A stretch of 7,006 nt of DNA, taken from positions 1 to 7,006 of the forward strand of contig NZ_RQGD01000016.1 of NCBI RefSeq assembly GCF_004770745.1, given 5' to 3'. Source of the DNA: Leptospira ognonensis. GTDB lineage: Bacteria > Spirochaetota > Leptospiria > Leptospirales > Leptospiraceae. The notes under the pieces are model-generated. The model did no database searches and had not been told where the DNA came from. It worked only from the letters and a program-made list of their open reading frames with translations. Position numbers and translations under genes: made by a program. Positions 5,150-7,006 of the stretch are shown piece by piece (positions within the stretch are counted from its first letter, which is position 1; every line of letters starts with the position of its first letter).

Positions 5150-5941
5150 TTACGATAGATTGTACTTTTGTACAGTATCATTTCTGACAAGTGAAAAAAG
5201 TTCTTCGAGTAATGTAGTTTTTAAAACTATTCCTAAACCTAGAGTTTGATGTATTCCTAGGTTGGAATTAGAAGGAAGAGATTGAAGCATTTCATGCTTA
5301 ATCATTGTTGCAGTTACTATTCCAAGCAATTTATAAGATCCGTTTACAAATGCAAAACAAGGACTTCCGCTTGAACCGGGATATACTTGAGCGTCAACTA
5401 TAAATTGCTTTTCTCCATTGAAATCAAACCTGGGAACACTAGAAATATAGCCCCTTCGAAGTAGAGGTAGATTATTTATTACATCAAATCTATTCTCAGG
5501 ATATCCAACAAACCAAATGCTTGCCCCAGGTATCAAATCGTCCTCATCAAAGGTTGCAAACATACTTGTAGGTATATTTTTAAAATGAATGTCATTTCTA
5601 TGTGTTAGAGATGAAATATTAATACAAGCTAGATCAATATTGGGATTGGGATGACTCCAATAAACATGAGAAAAATCCTGCTGTTCGATTGAAACGAATT
5701 CTCCGAGTAAAGGTCCACCATCGTCTGGATCGAGTTTATGAAAATTTAAAAAAATATGATTTGCTGGATCATGGAATACGTGTTTATTCGAAATGAGTAA
5801 GGTTAATTTGTTATTGTTTTTATCGCCCAAATAGATTTCGGCAATAAAACCTGTGCCAATTGATGCACCTTGACTTGTATTTATTGCTACTCTGACGGTG
5901 CTATAAAAAACTTCTTCTTCAAAAATATTTTTTACCTTCAT
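5150..5941 (-). CDS. Trypsin-like serine protease, no signal peptide
   Basis: A 263-residue protein with a chymotrypsin-fold peptidase domain (trypsin-like peptidase_2 type). The catalytic triad is visible: H54 (LLISNKHVF), D103 (NIDLACI) and S191 in YPGSSGSPC. IGTGFI (about 28-33) is the usual opening strand. The N-terminus (MKVKNIFEEEVFYSTVRVAI) has no signal peptide and no membrane segment, and no PDZ domain follows, so it differs from HtrA/DegP and should act in the cytoplasm. The length fits a lone protease domain. The ATG at 5941 has a good Shine-Dalgarno GAGGA 7 nt upstream. Only 18 nt separate the start from the end of the attC-like site, so the gene has little room for its own promoter. 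On its 3' side it faces an oppositely oriented site. The substrate is unknown. Related cytosolic trypsin-like proteases occur in defence or stress contexts, but nothing here proves such a role. Confidence 0.85.
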   Translation of the reverse strand: MKVKNIFEEEVFYSTVRVAINTSQGASIGTGFIAEIYLGDKNNNKLTLLISNKHVFHDPANHIFLNFHKLDPDDGGPLLGEFVSIEQQDFSHVYWSHPNPNIDLACINISSLTHRNDIHFKNIPTSMFATFDEDDLIPGASIWFVGYPENRFDVINNLPLLRRGYISSVPRFDFNGEKQFIVDAQVYPGSSGSPCFAFVNGSYKLLGIVTATMIKHEMLQSLPSNSNLGIHQTLGLGIVLKTTLLEELFSLVRNDTVQKYNLS

Positions 5942-5959
5942 TATGTTTTCCTCAAATTT

Positions 5960-6124
5960 CGTATAACGAACTAGGCTACACGACGTTGTCCGTAGCTGAG
6001 CCTCGAAAGAGGCGTTAGCGTCGGCGCGCCTTCTTGCGTCGCAAGAAGCGTGACGGAGGACAATGTGCCGTAGGCCGAGCGAGGGCGACAGTCCCGAGCG
6101 TAGCGTGTCAGCCGCAGTTATGCG
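5960..6124 (-). repeat. attC-like site 5 (minus strand, well preserved)
   Basis: Read on the minus strand, the outer boxes are CGCATAAC (6124-6117) and GTTATACG (5967-5960). Spacers of 3 nt (6116-6114) and 6 nt (5973-5968) separate them from the inner boxes. The inner box GGCTGACACG (6113-6104) pairs with CGTGTAGCC (5982-5974), with one bulged G. The internal hairpins are GCCTC with GAGGC (6000-6013) and TTCTTGC with GCAAGAA (6031-6047). It lies directly after the cyclase gene and directly before the protease gene in their reading direction, as a cassette junction should. Confidence 0.8.
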
Positions 6125-6138
6125 CCGTGACGATTTGC

Positions 6139-6792
6139 TTACTTAAAACCAAGAAATTCGAAAATCTCTTCCGGTTCTTTTCTTCCCTTTATATATATTG
6201 TATCAATTTGCCGAAAAATTGATATCGAATCTGCCAATTCTTTAAATGATTTTGAAACAATAGTCTCAACATTGTATAATGAATTACTTGCTGAAAGGCG
6301 TGAGGTCAAGTTTATATTCGAGCCTAAGGCAGTATATTTAAGTCGTTTTGAATTACCAATAGCAGCCAAATAGAAATCGCCATAGTTGATTGCAAAAGAA
6401 GGTTCGATTCGAATTCCAGAGCTTATTAATCCGTTAGAATCTTCGAATTTTAATTTAATTTCCTGAGTTGATTGCAGAGCATCTTTAATACCATTTATTC
6501 CAGAATCCCAAGTAGAAATTACAGAATCTCCTATGATATCGATTACATTTCCCTTGCGCAAGAAAATTTCATTAAAGACTACATCCAAATAGGCATTCTT
6601 TATTTTGATTAATGACAAAGAATTTAAATTTTGTTCATCTATTTCTATAGACCGAATGTCAATGTATAAAATTAAACCTGAAACTTTAGATTCGAACGGC
6701 TTTAATTTCTTAATTTTCTGATTCTTAATAGAGTTCATTAGAGCCGAACTACCAAAAACCTTAAATGCATTTTTCCAGAAAAGAATAAACAA
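6139..6792 (-). CDS. Stand-alone class III nucleotide cyclase
   Basis: A 217-residue protein made almost entirely of one class III adenylate/guanylate cyclase domain (about residues 37-217). Metal-binding aspartates are D45 (LYIDIRS) and D89 (IIGDSVISTW). The nucleotide-handling segment is KYTALGSNINLTSRL, with T154 at the purine-contact position, N161 for ribose and R165 for transition-state binding. The end IYIKGRKEPEEIFEFLG is typical. At the usual base-contact Lys (the K of IDKFIGD) this protein has D85, an important departure, so base specificity or activity may differ. There is no sensor, HAMP or clear membrane domain. The first 35 residues are only moderately hydrophobic. The start is TTG at 6792, supported by GGAG 8 nt upstream and an in-frame stop about 30 bp before it. 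M19 is an alternative start. It is its own cassette, between sites 5 and 6. Confidence 0.82.
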   Translation of the reverse strand: MFILFWKNAFKVFGSSALMNSIKNQKIKKLKPFESKVSGLILYIDIRSIEIDEQNLNSLSLIKIKNAYLDVVFNEIFLRKGNVIDIIGDSVISTWDSGINGIKDALQSTQEIKLKFEDSNGLISSGIRIEPSFAINYGDFYLAAIGNSKRLKYTALGSNINLTSRLSASNSLYNVETIVSKSFKELADSISIFRQIDTIYIKGRKEPEEIFEFLGFK

Positions 6793-6927
6793 TGTTATTA
6801 CTCCAATATGAGAAATTTTCTAAAGCGGGGATCAAAGGAATCGTGAAATTGTGTTCGAAACTTTTATTTTTGAATTATATATAGAAATTTAAAGAACTAA
6901 TTTTTTAAAATATTTTTTAAGTCATGG

Positions 6928-7006
6928 CGCATAACGAACTAGGCTACACGACGTTGTCCGTAGCTGAGCCTACGGAGTAGGCGTTAGCGTCGGCGCGCCT
7001 TCTTGC
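6928..7006 (-). repeat. attC-like site 6 (minus strand, cut by window end)
   Basis: On the minus strand this is the right half of a site. The core GTTATGCG is at 6935-6928, the 6-nt spacer TAGTTC and inner box CGTGTAGCC follow, then the shared CTACGGACAACG segment. The hairpin GCCTAC with GTAGGC (6968-6982) and the start of the TTCTTGC stem complete the visible part. It leads into the cyclase gene after about 135 bp of AT-rich DNA. Confidence 0.75.

Noticed and set aside
6034..6222. Plus-strand open frame of 62 codons across site 5
   Set aside because: It runs through the repeat and the antisense of the cyclase end. Its Cys/Arg-rich sequence comes from the GC-rich repeat and it has no ribosome-binding site.
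6139..6792. Cyclase and protease as one two-gene operon
   Set aside because: They are on the same strand, but a full attC-like site of about 165 bp lies between them, so they are better read as separate cassettes.
2..7006. CRISPR array
   Set aside because: The repeats are long, structured, in two orientations and separated by whole genes, not by short uniform spacers.

Overview
The window looks like accessory DNA from a spirochaete, most probably Leptospira. The genes are AT-rich, several use TTG starts with good ribosome-binding sites, and the coding repertoire fits (VapBC, spirochaetal lipoproteins, an IS481-type transposase, a stand-alone class III cyclase). The GC-rich repeats between the genes also match a repeat type I associate with Leptospira. 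The assignment is from recognition, not from a search.

The main feature is the arrangement. Small gene units are separated by about 63-167 bp repeats that begin CGCATAAC and end GTTATGCG (or close variants). Between these outer boxes, each well-preserved repeat has a 3-nt spacer on one side and a 6-nt spacer on the other, then an inner pair of complementary boxes. In the standard type one unpaired base bulges from the 5' inner box. The middle holds hairpins whose stems are conserved or covary. This is the architecture of integron attC recombination sites (R box, unpaired spacer, L box with an extrahelical base, variable terminal structure). I read the window as a gene-cassette array with no integrase in view: sites at 2-165, 861-923, 1686-1796, a decayed half-site at 3882-3926, then 4958-5124, 5960-6124 (minus) and 6928-7006 (minus, cut by the window end).

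Layout: (1) vapB antitoxin with a vapC toxin broken by an in-frame TAA. (2) A 199-aa putative lipoprotein overlapping by 4 bp a 39-aa second lipoprotein. (3) An IS481-type insertion sequence just past the third site. (4) A VOC/glyoxalase-fold gene followed by the decayed half-site and an AT-rich, mostly empty stretch. (5) A class I SAM methyltransferase. (6) On the minus strand, a trypsin-like serine protease with no signal peptide. (7) On the minus strand, a single-domain class III nucleotide cyclase.

Gene direction follows site orientation throughout. Units up to 5124 point right and those from 5960 on point left, so two oppositely oriented array segments meet at the protease gene. The genes do not form one pathway. 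Apart from the vapBC pair and the lipoprotein pair they look like independent cargo, and some (protease, lipoprotein) start so close to the preceding site that they may lack their own promoter.
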